A stretch of DNA of 39,655 nt from Microvirga arvi (GTDB taxonomy: Bacteria > Pseudomonadota > Alphaproteobacteria > Rhizobiales > Beijerinckiaceae): contig NZ_JAFEMD010000047.1 in the NCBI RefSeq assembly GCF_016892765.1, forward strand, positions 1 through 39,655, given 5' to 3'. The translations under genes were made by a program, and so were the position numbers. Below the pieces are notes generated by a model. That model had not been told where the DNA came from and ran no database searches. It saw nothing but the letters and a program-made list of their open reading frames with translations. Position 1 is the first letter of the stretch; the number at the start of each line of letters is the position of its first letter. Shown here piece by piece: positions 24,803 to 31,862 of this stretch.

Positions 24803-25831
24803 ATGCATGTCACGACAGTAGGTCTCGATCTCGCCAAGCATGTCTTCCAGGTTCATGGCATCGATCAGAACGGACAGGTTCTGATCCGCCGTCAGCTCCG
24901 CCGAGGCGAGCTCATCGGCTTCTTCCGCCGATTGCCGCCTTGCCTGATTGGCATGGAGGCGTGCTCTACGGCCCACTTCTGGGCGCGAGAGCTGGCGGCT
25001 CTCGGGCACGAGGTCCGGCTCATGCCCGCGGCTTATGTGAAACCCTATGTCAAACGCGGCAAGAGCGATGCCCTTGATGCTGCGGGCATTTGCGAGGCTG
25101 TGACCCGCCCGACCATGCGCTATGTAGCCATCAAGAGCTCTGAGCAGCAGGCCGTGCTGATGCTCCACCGGACTCGCGAGCTGCTCGTGCGGCAGCGGAC
25201 CATGCTGGTCAATGCTCTGCGTGGTCATCTGGCCGAATACGGCATCATTGCGCCCCAAGGGCTGCCGAGCGTCCCCAAGCTCAGGGAAGTGGCCGAGAAG
25301 GCCCGAGGGGCAGCCTTGCCGGAGCTGGCGTGGCGCTGCATCCGCTTGATCATCGCGCAACTTGAGGACGCCCATGTCCGGGTTGCTGCGGCCGAGCAGG
25401 AGATCCTGGCCTGGCATCGCACGAATGAGGTCAGCCAACGCCTGGAGACGATCCCCGGCGTCGGCATCATCACGGCCAGCGCTCTTGCGGCCACCATTTC
25501 GGATCCGCGCTCCTTCCGCTCGGGCCGCCACCTGGCCGCCTGGATCGGCTTGGTGCCACGCCAGAGTGGGACGGGCGGCAAGGTGCGGCTCGGGCACATC
25601 TCCAAACAAGGGGATCGATATCTGCGCCGGCTTCTGGTGCTCGGGGCCACGACACTCTTGCGACATGCCCGCGGCAAAGCCTCAGCGGCTGCGGGATGGA
25701 TCAACGCGCTCTTGGCCCGCCGCCCAGCCGGCATCGTCAAGGTCGCCATCGCCAACAAGTTGGCTCGGGTCGCCTGGGCCGTCTTGCAGGGCAACCAGGG
25801 TTATCGCGCTCCGGCTGCTGCGGCCGCATAA
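24803..25831 (+). CDS. IS110-family transposase (DEDD, IS1111 type)
   Basis: 342 residues; GGGAG lies 8 bases before the ATG. The N-terminal RuvC-like DEDD domain shows VGLDLAKHVFQVHG (Asp9), IGMEACST (Glu) and GKSDALDAAGICEA (two Asp). A helical coiled region covers about 110-215. The C-terminal Transposase_20 domain has IPGVGIITASALAATI and GLVPRQSGTGGK, including the conserved Ser of the second active site, then GDRYLRRLLVLGA. Both active sites look intact and the length is normal, so the element is probably functional. Such recombinases are guided by an RNA from the element. Confidence 0.95.
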   Translation: MHVTTVGLDLAKHVFQVHGIDQNGQVLIRRQLRRGELIGFFRRLPPCLIGMEACSTAHFWARELAALGHEVRLMPAAYVKPYVKRGKSDALDAAGICEAVTRPTMRYVAIKSSEQQAVLMLHRTRELLVRQRTMLVNALRGHLAEYGIIAPQGLPSVPKLREVAEKARGAALPELAWRCIRLIIAQLEDAHVRVAAAEQEILAWHRTNEVSQRLETIPGVGIITASALAATISDPRSFRSGRHLAAWIGLVPRQSGTGGKVRLGHISKQGDRYLRRLLVLGATTLLRHARGKASAAAGWINALLARRPAGIVKVAIANKLARVAWAVLQGNQGYRAPAAAAA

Positions 25832-25904
25832 GCTGCCCCCAGGAGCCGGATGAGGAGTTTGCAAGGTTGGTGGAGGTGGTGATGGTGTGATGACGAACCG
25901 GTCG

Positions 25905-25980
25905 AGCCGGGGATCAGACAAACCCGTGATAAGCCGTTGCGCTCTGACGCAGCATAAATGTTGGGGACCTGATCCGCGAA
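25905..25980 (+). ncRNA. Candidate bridge RNA (seekRNA) target-binding loop
   Basis: In the element's 3' noncoding region GGATCAG (25911-25917) pairs with CTGATCC (25969-25975), CCC with GGG inside it, and an apical hairpin GTTGCG-CTCTGA-CGCAGC lies at 25936-25953. The internal loop strands are GATAAGCC (25928-25935), complementary to GGCTTATC of the repeat's right half, and CATAAATG (25953-25960), identical to the left half beside the element. Two guides facing each other in one loop is the known bridge RNA design. Full transcript limits and the donor loop were not resolved; GATGAGG at 25849-25855 matches the element's left end. Confidence 0.65.
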
Positions 25981-26096
25981 CTTCATCAAGGCCCGCGGTC
26001 ATGAGGCCGCATCACAAGGCCGAACACATGGCTGCCCACGACCAGATCGCCAAAACGCCGAAAACCCCTTGCCACGCAGGCGCCGTCCACACAGGC

Positions 26097-26114
26097 GCTT
26101 ATCGGAAATTTGCG
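26097..26114 (+). repeat. Right half of the split palindromic repeat (copy 6)
   Basis: GCTTATCGGAAATTTGCG, exact consensus right part; completes the half at 24712-24722. Confidence 0.75.
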
Positions 26115-26130
26115 CTCATGAATGGGGAGG

Positions 26131-26376
26131 CTAAGGCTGTGGGATGTGCCGCTCGATCTTCATCGACGCTGTCACGGTGAAGACCCGCTGGCCGCCCTCG
26201 TCGCGCACTTCGATGACAACATCGTTGGTATCGCCCTTCGCCAGCCGGCCCGTGCCAATCTCAGCCGCCGAGCGGGCTGCCCCTTGCATGGCAGCATCCA
26301 GGCTGTCGAACTCGGAGCCCTCGTCATCGTGCAAGAGCTTCTCGCCGTTACGGATGTCCAAGTAGTACCGGGCCAA
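26131..26376 (-). CDS. DUF6894 family protein
   Basis: 81 residues: MARYYLDIRNGEKLLHDDEG, then DSLDAAMQGAARSAAEI, a middle loop and VVIEVRDEGGQRVFTVTASM. This strand, acidic loop, helix, strand order is DUF6894, a small cytosolic family very abundant in Methylobacterium and Microvirga relatives with no known function. It is one of three members here (with 27225-27470 and 30143-30400). It is read in the same direction as the Crp-like gene upstream, 27 bp away, so they could share a transcript. Confidence 0.8.
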   Translation of the reverse strand: MARYYLDIRNGEKLLHDDEGSEFDSLDAAMQGAARSAAEIGTGRLAKGDTNDVVIEVRDEGGQRVFTVTASMKIERHIPQP

Positions 26377-26403
26377 GGGCGTCTCCCCTGAAATCGATGA
26401 GGT

Positions 26404-27141
26404 CTAACCCAACGGAGGCTGGGAGTACGTGCCGGGCAGCAGGCGCTGGTAGACCCGGCGGATCTTGCCGTAGCACTCGCAAGTCGTCTCCTCGAGCCCA
26501 GCCCGGTCAAGGACAGTGATGCTGCCGCGGCTCTGCCGGATCAGACCTGCGGTCTGAAGGGTGCGGGTGACCACGCTCACGCTGGAGCGCTGCACCCCCA
26601 GCATCTCGCTCAGGAACTCATGCGTGAGCGGCAGGGTATCCCCTTCTGCCCGGTCATGCATGGCAAGGATCCAGCGGCAGCAGCGCGCCTCGACCGGATG
26701 CAGGGCATTGCAGGACACGGTCTGGAAGGTCTGGGCCAGAAAAGCCTCGCCGTAGTTCATGAACAGCTGCCGCAGCTTGGGGCGGGTGTTGCGCACCTCG
26801 TTCAGCTGCTCGAAGGCAATGCGCGAGGCGCTGCCGGTCATCTGCACGAGGTAGCGCCCGAAGGCCTCACGGGTGACCAGGACACTGAGCAGGCCCACGA
26901 CCCCCTCGCGCCCGAACACCGCAACCTCGTTGGTAGCGCCATCCTCCATGACGTTGACGAGCGAGATGATCGCCTCATGAGGGAAGTAGACGTGGCCAAT
27001 GACGTCCCCCGGCTCGTAGAGCACCTGACCACGGGCCAGGCTGATGACCTCGAAATGGGGCTCGAGAGTTGCAAAGTCGTCGGGCTCCAAAGCGGCCAGG
27101 AGCCGGTTGGTGCGATGCTTGGCGTTCAGGCCCTGAGGCAT
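26404..27141 (-). CDS. Crp/Fnr family transcriptional regulator
   Basis: 245 residues with the ATG at 27141, preceded by GGCGGAG at 8 bases; the upstream frame is not protein-like. The cyclic-nucleotide-binding type beta barrel covers about 10-130 (LARGQVLYEPGDVIGHVYFP, VAVFGREGVVGL), then the long dimer helix, and a C-terminal winged helix (about 165-225: LTHEFLSEMLGVQRSSVSVV, TLQTAGLIRQSRGSITVLD). There is no cysteine set for an iron-sulphur cluster, so it is not a true Fnr. This subgroup often answers stress or light signals; its ligand is unknown. Confidence 0.9.
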   Translation of the reverse strand: MPQGLNAKHRTNRLLAALEPDDFATLEPHFEVISLARGQVLYEPGDVIGHVYFPHEAIISLVNVMEDGATNEVAVFGREGVVGLLSVLVTREAFGRYLVQMTGSASRIAFEQLNEVRNTRPKLRQLFMNYGEAFLAQTFQTVSCNALHPVEARCCRWILAMHDRAEGDTLPLTHEFLSEMLGVQRSSVSVVTRTLQTAGLIRQSRGSITVLDRAGLEETTCECYGKIRRVYQRLLPGTYSQPPLG

Positions 27142-27202
27142 GGCAAGGGCTCCGCCCACAGAGCACAACGCAGCTGAGCACCAATCGTCCCAGCGTCGCC
27201 GG

Positions 27203-27230
27203 TCCCGTAAATGGGTCATGCGAACTACGC
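27203..27230 (+). repeat. Short palindromic repeat (copy 7)
   Basis: TCCCGTAAATGGG, TCATGCGAACTACGC. It overlaps the last codons of the convergent or adjoining DUF6894-like frame. Confidence 0.5.
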
Positions 27231-27626
27231 AGCCTTTCCGCTCATCTCCTCGACGGAAAAGCGAACCCAGAGCACGCCCTTCCCGACGGCATCGGTGACC
27301 TCCATGTGCCAGTCTGGACCGTGCCAGGAGCCTGAGCTGCTGTCACGGATGATCTCACCGGCGGTGCGGATGGCTTCCCGTCGCGCCTCCTTAAGCCCTG
27401 GCAGCTCGATGCCATCCATGTCGGGGAAGGGGTGTCCGCGGCTTTTCAGAGCGGGTGTTATGCGAAAATCGTGCCCGAATACGGCGAAGGCCTCGGGGTG
27501 GAAGATTCCTGAGGCCTTGCCCGTGGGGAGCGACGGGCAGCTCTGGGAGTCCAGATGCCGTGCTCGACCAGCACAGGCTCTAATCGTGCGCCTGGTGCCG
27601 AGCAGCGTCAACGACCTTGAGGCCAT
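27225..27626 (-). pseudogene. DUF6894-like gene with 5' end replaced by a palindromic repeat
   Basis: The C-terminal part of the frame is clear DUF6894: HPFPDMDGIELPGLKEARRE, AIRTAGEIIRDSS, then WHMEVTDAVGKGVLWVRFS. In intact members the protein starts about 12 residues before HPFPD with MxxYFxxx; here the DNA at that place is a palindromic repeat copy (27443-27471) and the frame simply runs on through it (GHDFRITPALKSRG) into sequence that is not protein-like. The native start is therefore missing. Either a truncated gene or one with a new, unidentified start. Confidence 0.6.
27443..27471 (+). repeat. Short palindromic repeat (copy 8)
   Basis: TTTTCAGAGCGGGTG, TTATGCGAAAATCG. The left arm is degenerate, the right arm good. 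It replaces the start of the DUF6894-like gene. Confidence 0.5.
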
Positions 27627-27717
27627 CGCTCGAGGCCGAACCGCTTAGGCCATCTAGCCGAATAGGATCGGACCGAAAACTCGGGGAGACTGCACCCTCA
27701 ATTATGAGGAGGCCTCA

Positions 27718-27816
27718 ATGAGGAAATATGGCGGATACCCGGCTTGGTGGCCCTCTTTCATGGGCGTGATGGCAGGGGCCGGTCTCGTCGCTTACTACGC
27801 CACGACCCTCCTCTGA
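27718..27816 (+). CDS. Very small membrane protein
   Basis: 32 residues: MRKYGGYPAWWPSF, then a hydrophobic stretch MGVMAGAGLVAYYATTLL to the stop. A strong ribosome site AGGAGG lies 5 bases before the ATG. A basic, aromatic N-terminus plus one hydrophobic helix predicts an inner-membrane miniprotein. It lies 4 bp before the convergent WGR gene stop. No family known to me; expression is supported only by the ribosome site and composition. Confidence 0.5.
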   Translation: MRKYGGYPAWWPSFMGVMAGAGLVAYYATTLL

Positions 27817-27820
27817 CGGG

Positions 27821-28078
27821 TTAGAGATCCCGATACCCGCGCCGGCGCTTGAGGGCGGCCAGCGCCTCCAGCGCCTGGCCCGCCTCGATCTCATCAGCGA
27901 ACACCTCCACCTGCTCCTGCCCGTTCGTCCCGATCCGGCCCCAGTGGCGCACGAGGCGAATGGTCCCTAACAAGTCGCGTTCGATCATCAGCGAGTAGTA
28001 GCGCCGGATGCCCTGCTCCGGGTCGATCCGGTGCAGCACCAGATGGTGCTTGATTGGTGACCGGAGCTCGTCAGGCAT
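27821..28078 (-). CDS. WGR-domain protein, copy 1
   Basis: 85 residues, essentially one WGR domain: HLVLHRIDPEQGIRRYYSL, then LLGTIRLVRHWGRIGTNGQ with the WGR triplet at about 46-48, a helix DEIEAGQALEALAALKRRRG and a short end. WGR domains bind nucleic acid in polyA polymerases and PARP-type enzymes; the free-standing bacterial forms are uncharacterised. The gene overlaps the zinc-ribbon gene by 8 bp, so they form an operon. The pair is repeated at 34612-35125. Confidence 0.85.
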   Translation of the reverse strand: MPDELRSPIKHHLVLHRIDPEQGIRRYYSLMIERDLLGTIRLVRHWGRIGTNGQEQVEVFADEIEAGQALEALAALKRRRGYRDL

Positions 28079-28334
28079 CAGGCCGCTTTAGGCGCTCACG
28101 AGCCGATTTGCCGTATTTTTTGGTGGGGCGGACCCGATAAACCTGCCGCACCCTTTGGGCCCCCTCTTCTCGCGCCTTGGTGGCGATCTCCTTTTGCACC
28201 TCATCAAGACTGCCGTGCGCCCGGCCGCACTGGGAGCACCGCACGGCACCTGCGGCTTCGCTCTTAGGTGGGAGGACTGCATGCTTGGCCCCGCACTTTG
28301 GACACAGGTAAGCAATCGTGATGGATCCCGACAT
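28071..28334 (-). CDS. Zinc-ribbon protein, copy 1
   Basis: 87 residues. A four-cysteine ribbon is clear: YLCPKCGAKHAVL (CxxC at about 10-13) and VRCSQCGRAHG (CxxC at about 33-36). A charged helix (DEVQKEIATKAREEGAQRVR) and a basic tail (RPTKKYGKSARERLKRPDA) follow, suited to nucleic-acid binding. It overlaps the WGR gene by 8 bp. The near-identical copy at 34862-35125 differs at only about 5 positions. Function unknown; co-operation with WGR is inferred from the fixed pairing. Confidence 0.8.
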   Translation of the reverse strand: MSGSITIAYLCPKCGAKHAVLPPKSEAAGAVRCSQCGRAHGSLDEVQKEIATKAREEGAQRVRQVYRVRPTKKYGKSARERLKRPDA

Positions 28335-28361
28335 GGATTTGTTGCCCCTTCCCTCACCCGC

Positions 28362-28706
28362 CTACACTTCGTCCGTCTTTGCCGGAACTCGCGGGTACTG
28401 CTCCGGCCGCGTCGAGAGATAATGCTGATACACCTCGACGACGCGCCGACCTGCTGCGCCCCGGGTCAGTTCGACGCCATTGATGGGGCGGCCATAACGA
28501 GGACCGGACAGCGAAACGGTCATCGACCATCGCCAGAGCCCATCCTGTAGGCCGCCCTTGATCAGATCCACGCCTCCGATAGGCTCGTCGCCTGTTTCCA
28601 TGTGGAAGCGCGGGAAACGGACCTCGGGATCGAACGCCGTAAAGGAATTCTCGCTCCAACTACTGTCCGGATACACGTCGGCGGTCTTCATCCAGTAGAT
28701 CGACAT
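28362..28706 (-). CDS. Hypothetical protein upstream of the zinc-ribbon/WGR pair
   Basis: 114 residues if started at the ATG at 28706 (MSIYWMKTADVYPDSSW); a GTG six codons earlier is possible. The sequence is beta-rich with patches GPRYGRPINGVELTRGAAGR and VVEVYQHYLSTRPEQYP. No family recognised. It lies 27 bp before the zinc-ribbon gene in the same direction. A 5' fragment of a second copy follows the serine recombinase at 1.9 kb. The start choice is supported by conservation of MSI in that fragment. Confidence 0.6.
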   Translation of the reverse strand: MSIYWMKTADVYPDSSWSENSFTAFDPEVRFPRFHMETGDEPIGGVDLIKGGLQDGLWRWSMTVSLSGPRYGRPINGVELTRGAAGRRVVEVYQHYLSTRPEQYPRVPAKTDEV

Positions 28707-28820
28707 TCGGTTCTCGTCAGGCACGAGGCATCAGCTCTTGAACCCCCACATCCGGCCGCGGGGGTGTTCCTCCGCAAACGCGCGAACCTCGGACGGGTTG
28801 TCCCGGCTTGGAGTGCGTTT

Positions 28821-28968
28821 GATTTCCTTCCCCGAGGTAGGGGAAGGCTCCTGATGTAGGACCATGCAGAGCCAGCTATCGTTTGCTCGCCTGGAGATGC
28901 GGCGGCTCCTGACTGGTGGTCGGGACCAGGCGGGGAGGCCGGGAGAGCTCAGGTCCTGGCCTCCCCTT
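28821..28968. repeat. Module B copy 2
   Basis: Counterpart of 18412-18575 with the same blocks in the same order (GATTTCCTTCCC, CCTGATGTAGGAC, TGCGGCGGCTCCTGAC). Here it directly precedes module A. Confidence 0.55.
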
Positions 28969-28976
28969 AAGCTTTC

Positions 28977-29125
28977 GGAAACCATACGGCCGTCTCGTCT
29001 GGAACGAAGCGCAGCAGGTCGCATTGACCCGGTACGAAGGCCGATAGTTGCCCCCTTGGCTTTCGCCCCTTCCAAGCCCCTCGTGTTCTCCCTTCACGAG
29101 GGGCTTTTTCTATGGCCGTGCTGAA
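28977..29125 (+). repeat. Module A copy 2 with terminator
   Basis: Counterpart of 18218-18355. Ends in a 12-bp hairpin AAGCCCCTCGTG (29074-29085) / CACGAGGGGCTT (29096-29107) followed by TTTTTC, a plus-strand terminator. No gene is supported from 28707 to 29386 apart from these modules. Confidence 0.6.
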
Positions 29126-29195
29126 ACCGTTCCCGCCTGGATCGGGTGTTCGCCACGAAGGCTGTCACGCATCCTGCCTTTCTTCATGGACTAGG

Positions 29196-29243
29196 AGGCC
29201 TCCTCACCCACTGGCAATGGCGGGTGGGGAGGCCTTTCGTTTG
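29196..29243 (+). terminator. Strong rho-independent terminator
   Basis: AGGCCTCCTCACCC pairs with GGGTGGGGAGGCCT (14 bp, one G-T) across a 12-base loop, then TTTCGTTT. No plus-strand gene ends just before it, so it may end a transcript that contains module A. Confidence 0.6.
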
Positions 29244-29386
29244 CTCATGCCCATATGAAATGCGTCGCTTCTTCCCTGACCTACGACCCAACACTCCGAC
29301 ATGCCGAGCAAGCGCTGCGCACGGCAGAGGAACCTCCTCTGCACATAGGATTTGATTTCGGAGACAGTCTTCGAAGGAGCAACCTC

Positions 29387-29662
29387 ATGAAACAATATGC
29401 TCTAATCGCCGCTCTCGGCTTTGTCGCTCTTGCCATGCCGGCGACGGTTCAAGCGCAAGGAATTGTGCGTGGGGCTGAGCAAGGTGCAGCGGTTGGCAAT
29501 CGGGCCGCTGGTCCTGTTGGCGGAGCCGTGGGTGGGGCGGTCGGCGGGGTTGCGGGAGGTGTAGCCGGTGGCGTGAAGGGCGTGCTCGGCATTCCTCAGA
29601 ACACAGGAACGGTCCAACGACAGCGCGTTAATAAGACGAAAAAGCGGACAGTCCACCACTAA
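29387..29662 (+). CDS. Small secreted glycine-rich protein
   Basis: 91 residues; AGGAG lies 7 bases before the ATG. Signal peptide at about 1-22 (MKQYALIAALGFVALAMPA, cleavage after AQA). The mature part is a Gly/Val/Ala repeat (PVGGAVGGAVGGVAGGVAGG, about 44-63) with GxxxG spacing, as in glycine-zipper proteins that insert in or pack against membranes, and a basic tail (RQRVNKTKKRTVHH). Probably periplasmic or outer-membrane associated. Function unknown. Confidence 0.65.
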   Translation: MKQYALIAALGFVALAMPATVQAQGIVRGAEQGAAVGNRAAGPVGGAVGGAVGGVAGGVAGGVKGVLGIPQNTGTVQRQRVNKTKKRTVHH

Positions 29663-29788
29663 GCGGCTCACACGACGTAAGCCGGAAATTATGAGACCCC
29701 GTTAGCGGGTTCTTGGCGCTTTCGCCACGTTCGTCACCTGCGATAGGCAAGTGCCCTAAAGGAACGAGGCAGTACGCATCCTAAACCG

Positions 29789-29817
29789 TTCCATACTGGG
29801 CCTTATACCAACGTGCG
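29789..29817 (+). repeat. Short palindromic repeat (copy 9)
   Basis: TTCCATACTGGGCC, TTATACCAACGTGCG. Left arm good, right arm degenerate. The rest of 29663-29933 shows no gene. Confidence 0.5.
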
Positions 29818-29908
29818 CTGATGCTCATGCATTGGCCCAATCGCGCAGGCCGATGGACATGAATCAGACATGGGCCCGGCAGAAAGAAAACCCTCAATGA
29901 GTCAGCCT

Positions 29909-29938
29909 TCACGCCACTTGGTATTATGCGAAATCACG
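29909..29938 (+). repeat. Short palindromic repeat (copy 10, half)
   Basis: TATTATGCGAAATCACG at 29922-29938 matches the right part; the left arm is poor. It covers the end of the small membrane protein gene. Confidence 0.4.
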
Positions 29939-30155
29939 GGCATCTTTTGAGACGCTCGTACAGGGCTGCACCGCCCGCAACCACAAGGGCGCCGACGAGG
30001 GCCGCGGCTGCCGTTCCACCCAAGATGGGCGCGAGTATGTTCTGCGGAACCTGGTCCGACAGCGCGAGATAAACCTGATACAGGGAGGCCGCCGCACTCC
30101 CGACAAGCGCCCCGTCACAGGCGTTGCTGACCGCATCGCGCTTTACTTGGCGCAT
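29934..30155 (-). CDS. Small alanine-rich membrane protein
   Basis: 73 residues: MRQVKRDAVSNACDGALVGS, a central amphipathic part and a clear hydrophobic helix ILGGTAAAALVGALVVAGGA (about 44-63), ending YERLKRCP. It overlaps the DUF6894 gene upstream by 13 bp, which supports real translation and coupling. Probably inner membrane. No family recognised. Confidence 0.6.
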   Translation of the reverse strand: MRQVKRDAVSNACDGALVGSAAASLYQVYLALSDQVPQNILAPILGGTAAAALVGALVVAGGAALYERLKRCP

Positions 30156-30400
30156 AGCGGCCTTCTGTTGATCCGGATTGCAGCCGTCACGGCAAGAACA
30201 GGCTGCCGATGCTCATCCCTCACCTCGATCCGGACATCCGCGGGGCTTGGGCTTTGCAACTGGAGCAATTGGTCCCGGGCTAACTCACCCGCTGAGCGGA
30301 GGGCCTCGATCTCAGCCGCCAGGAGGCTTTCGATCTCATGCCCCTCCGGGTCAACATTCGAACAAGATCCGAGAAACACGTCAAAGTAGAAGCGCGGCAT
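30143..30400 (-). CDS. DUF6894 family protein
   Basis: 85 residues: MPRFYFDVFLGSCSNVDPEG, then the helix ESLLAAEIEALRSAGELARD and the strands ADVRIEVRDEHRQPVLAVTA. This matches DUF6894 throughout, with a normal start, unlike the copy at 27.2 kb. It overlaps the small membrane protein gene by 13 bp, so both are probably made from one transcript. Role unknown; the family is expanded in Methylobacterium-like bacteria. Confidence 0.8.
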   Translation of the reverse strand: MPRFYFDVFLGSCSNVDPEGHEIESLLAAEIEALRSAGELARDQLLQLQSPSPADVRIEVRDEHRQPVLAVTAAIRINRRPLCAK

Positions 30401-30565
30401 CAGGGAGGCTGAACCAGCAAGAGAAAAATCAATTGGTCATCGAAACGGCATCCCGCCCACCCGCTGACGCTCTTGATGGGTCGCCTTGCAGGTAGGCGGG
30501 TTCGGCCCAGCAGTTGCCCCTACGGTCCGACGGGGCGGGTTATAGTGGGAACGGCGTCCACCCGC

Positions 30566-30607
30566 CTTGCCATCACAGGCCAAAGACTTGCCATCACGGC
30601 CCAAAGA
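30566..30607. repeat. Tandem repeat, two 21-bp units
   Basis: CTTGCCATCACAGGCCAAAGA and CTTGCCATCACGGCCCAAAGA differ at two positions only, followed by CTTG. It lies in a 355-bp gap (30401-30755) with no gene, upstream of an AraC-type gene. Confidence 0.65.
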
Positions 30608-30644
30608 CTTGTTGAAGTGAGCCAAACCCACTGCGCCGTACCCG

Positions 30645-30673
30645 TTCCATACTGGGTGTTATGCGAAATTCGC
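30645..30673 (+). repeat. Short palindromic repeat (copy 11)
   Basis: TTCCATACTGGGTG, TTATGCGAAATTCGC. Good copy, 82 bp before the AraC-type gene. Confidence 0.65.
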
Positions 30674-30755
30674 TGCCGGAATAGCGGCGTCCCAAACTGT
30701 CACAAAATTGTCCCAAGCGGTCAGCACAGTGCCCTGACCAGGCTAGACTGAGGCG

Positions 30756-31211
30756 ATGAAAATGCCGTCTCCCCGCAGAACCGACCTGCCCCAATCGCGT
30801 CAGAGCCGACAATCGCTCACCGAGGAGGTGGAGCACTTGCTTCGGGGCAAGCTCATCCGGGATACCTGTACGGCTGACATGCTCGCCAGCTTGTACTCGG
30901 TGTCGCGCCGGACCATGTACCGGCACCTGAAAGCCGAAGGCCGCACGTTCCAGCAGGTGGCCAATGGGGTCCGCTGCGAGATTGCCTGCACGCTGATCGC
31001 CGAGACCGACCTGTCGTTCAGGCAGATTGCTGAGATCCTGAACTACTCCGAGGCCAGCGCCTTCACTCGCGCCTTTAGCCGTTGGACGGGCCAGCCCCCG
31101 TCGGCCTGGCGCAGCACTCACCTCGGGCTGACAGGATGGTCAGGACGTCGTCCGCATGCACGGCTTCGCCGACATGACCCGGCGTCATCGGGGAAGGCGC
31201 CCATTCCGTAA
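30756..31211 (+). CDS. AraC-type DNA-binding protein (no sensor domain)
   Basis: 151 residues. Residues about 20-120 are the two helix-turn-helix motifs of AraC/XylS: CTADMLASLYSVSRRTMYRHLK and LSFRQIAEILNYSEASAFTRA, then FSRWTGQPPSAWR, the usual family end. Only the DNA-binding domain is present; full-length members have a ligand domain before it. After SAWRSTH the frame runs on for 33 basic residues and stops at the TAA of a palindromic repeat (31209-31211), so the original stop is probably lost. It faces a second AraC-type gene. Confidence 0.75.
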   Translation: MKMPSPRRTDLPQSRQSRQSLTEEVEHLLRGKLIRDTCTADMLASLYSVSRRTMYRHLKAEGRTFQQVANGVRCEIACTLIAETDLSFRQIAEILNYSEASAFTRAFSRWTGQPPSAWRSTHLGLTGWSGRRPHARLRRHDPASSGKAPIP

Positions 31212-31230
31212 AGGGCTTCTGCACAATCAC
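31204..31230 (+). repeat. Short palindromic repeat (copy 12) supplying a stop codon
   Basis: TTCCGTAAAGGGC, TTCTGCACAATCAC. The left arm gives the TAA that ends the AraC-type gene. Confidence 0.45.
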
Positions 31231-31254
31231 AGATGTGGCCGCCTTGCCGCCTCT

Positions 31255-31689
31255 TCAGTGGGCGGCTCGCCACACGCTCGGCGCCTGGCCGGACTAGCCC
31301 CGGAACGCGCGGGTGAAGGCGCTGGTCTGGGAATAGCCAAGAGCCGCCGCAATCTGGCTGAGCGACATCGCGGTGTCCTTGAGCAGACAACAGGCAACCT
31401 CGAACCGGATCTCGTCCGCAAGGGCCCTGTAGCTGGTGCCGCGGCGCTTCAGGCGGCGCTCGAAGGTGCGGCGGTTCATTGCCAGCAGAGCGGCCATGTC
31501 GTCCACCGAACCGCGATGGCTCGTCAACCACGGACAGAGCAACCGCCGGATGTCGCCTGCCCATTGGTATCCCGGACTATCCTTCGTTGACTTGACCCGC
31601 TCCTCCAGCATGGCCAGCCGCAGAGGATGGCCCTCAGGCTCTGGATCAACAGTCAGCGCAGGCATGGACCGCAGCAAGCGGGTCGTCAT
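31255..31689 (-). pseudogene. AraC-type regulator with an in-frame TAG
   Basis: The minus frame from an ATG at 31689 (GGGAGG just before it) encodes an AraC DNA-binding domain: VDDMAALLAMNRRTFERRLK and MSLSQIAAALGYSQTSAFTR. At 31296-31294 a TAG stands where the family has TGG (FRxW-SGQAPSVW). After it the frame continues SGQAPSVWRAAH to a TGA at 31257-31255, a normal family end. One base change thus removes the last 13 residues. The first helix-turn-helix is untouched, so partial function is possible. The sensor domain is absent or very short. Confidence 0.75.
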
Positions 31690-31811
31690 GAACCCTCCCG
31701 GGACGAACTTCCCTGGCCAGATGATGGTCTGCCGAGATTACGATCCTTGCAAGGGAGCGCATTGCGCTCAATCGGGACCAGTGCAGGTCAGCCGAGCGGC
31801 CTCAAGGCTGT

Positions 31812-31841
31812 TTCCATAAAGGGCATTACCGGAAATTTGCA
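31812..31841 (+). repeat. Short palindromic repeat (copy 13)
   Basis: TTCCATAAAGGGCA, TTACCGGAAATTTGCA. Good copy, 30 bp from the porin terminator. Confidence 0.65.
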
Positions 31842-31862
31842 TATTCTTCTCACCCCTCAGAC

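Larger units (their letters stand above)
24721..26096 (+). mobile_element. IS110-family element, IS1111 type, inserted in a palindromic repeat
   Basis: About 1.38 kb. It contains a 342-aa transposase and has 14-bp perfect subterminal inverted repeats: TGGACGGCGCCTGC (24729-24742) and its complement at 26076-26089. Only about 80 bp precede the gene, but about 265 bp of noncoding DNA follow it, the arrangement of the IS1111 group. Joining the flanks restores a consensus palindromic repeat, so the exact ends lie within a few bases of the given limits. No target duplication is evident, as expected for this family. Confidence 0.88.

Noticed and set aside
28731..29075. Minus-strand open frames shared by both B/A module copies as a conserved protein
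   Set aside because: The translations are Ser/Arg/Pro-rich with no fold-like pattern, and the similarity is explained by the DNA repeat; kept as noncoding.
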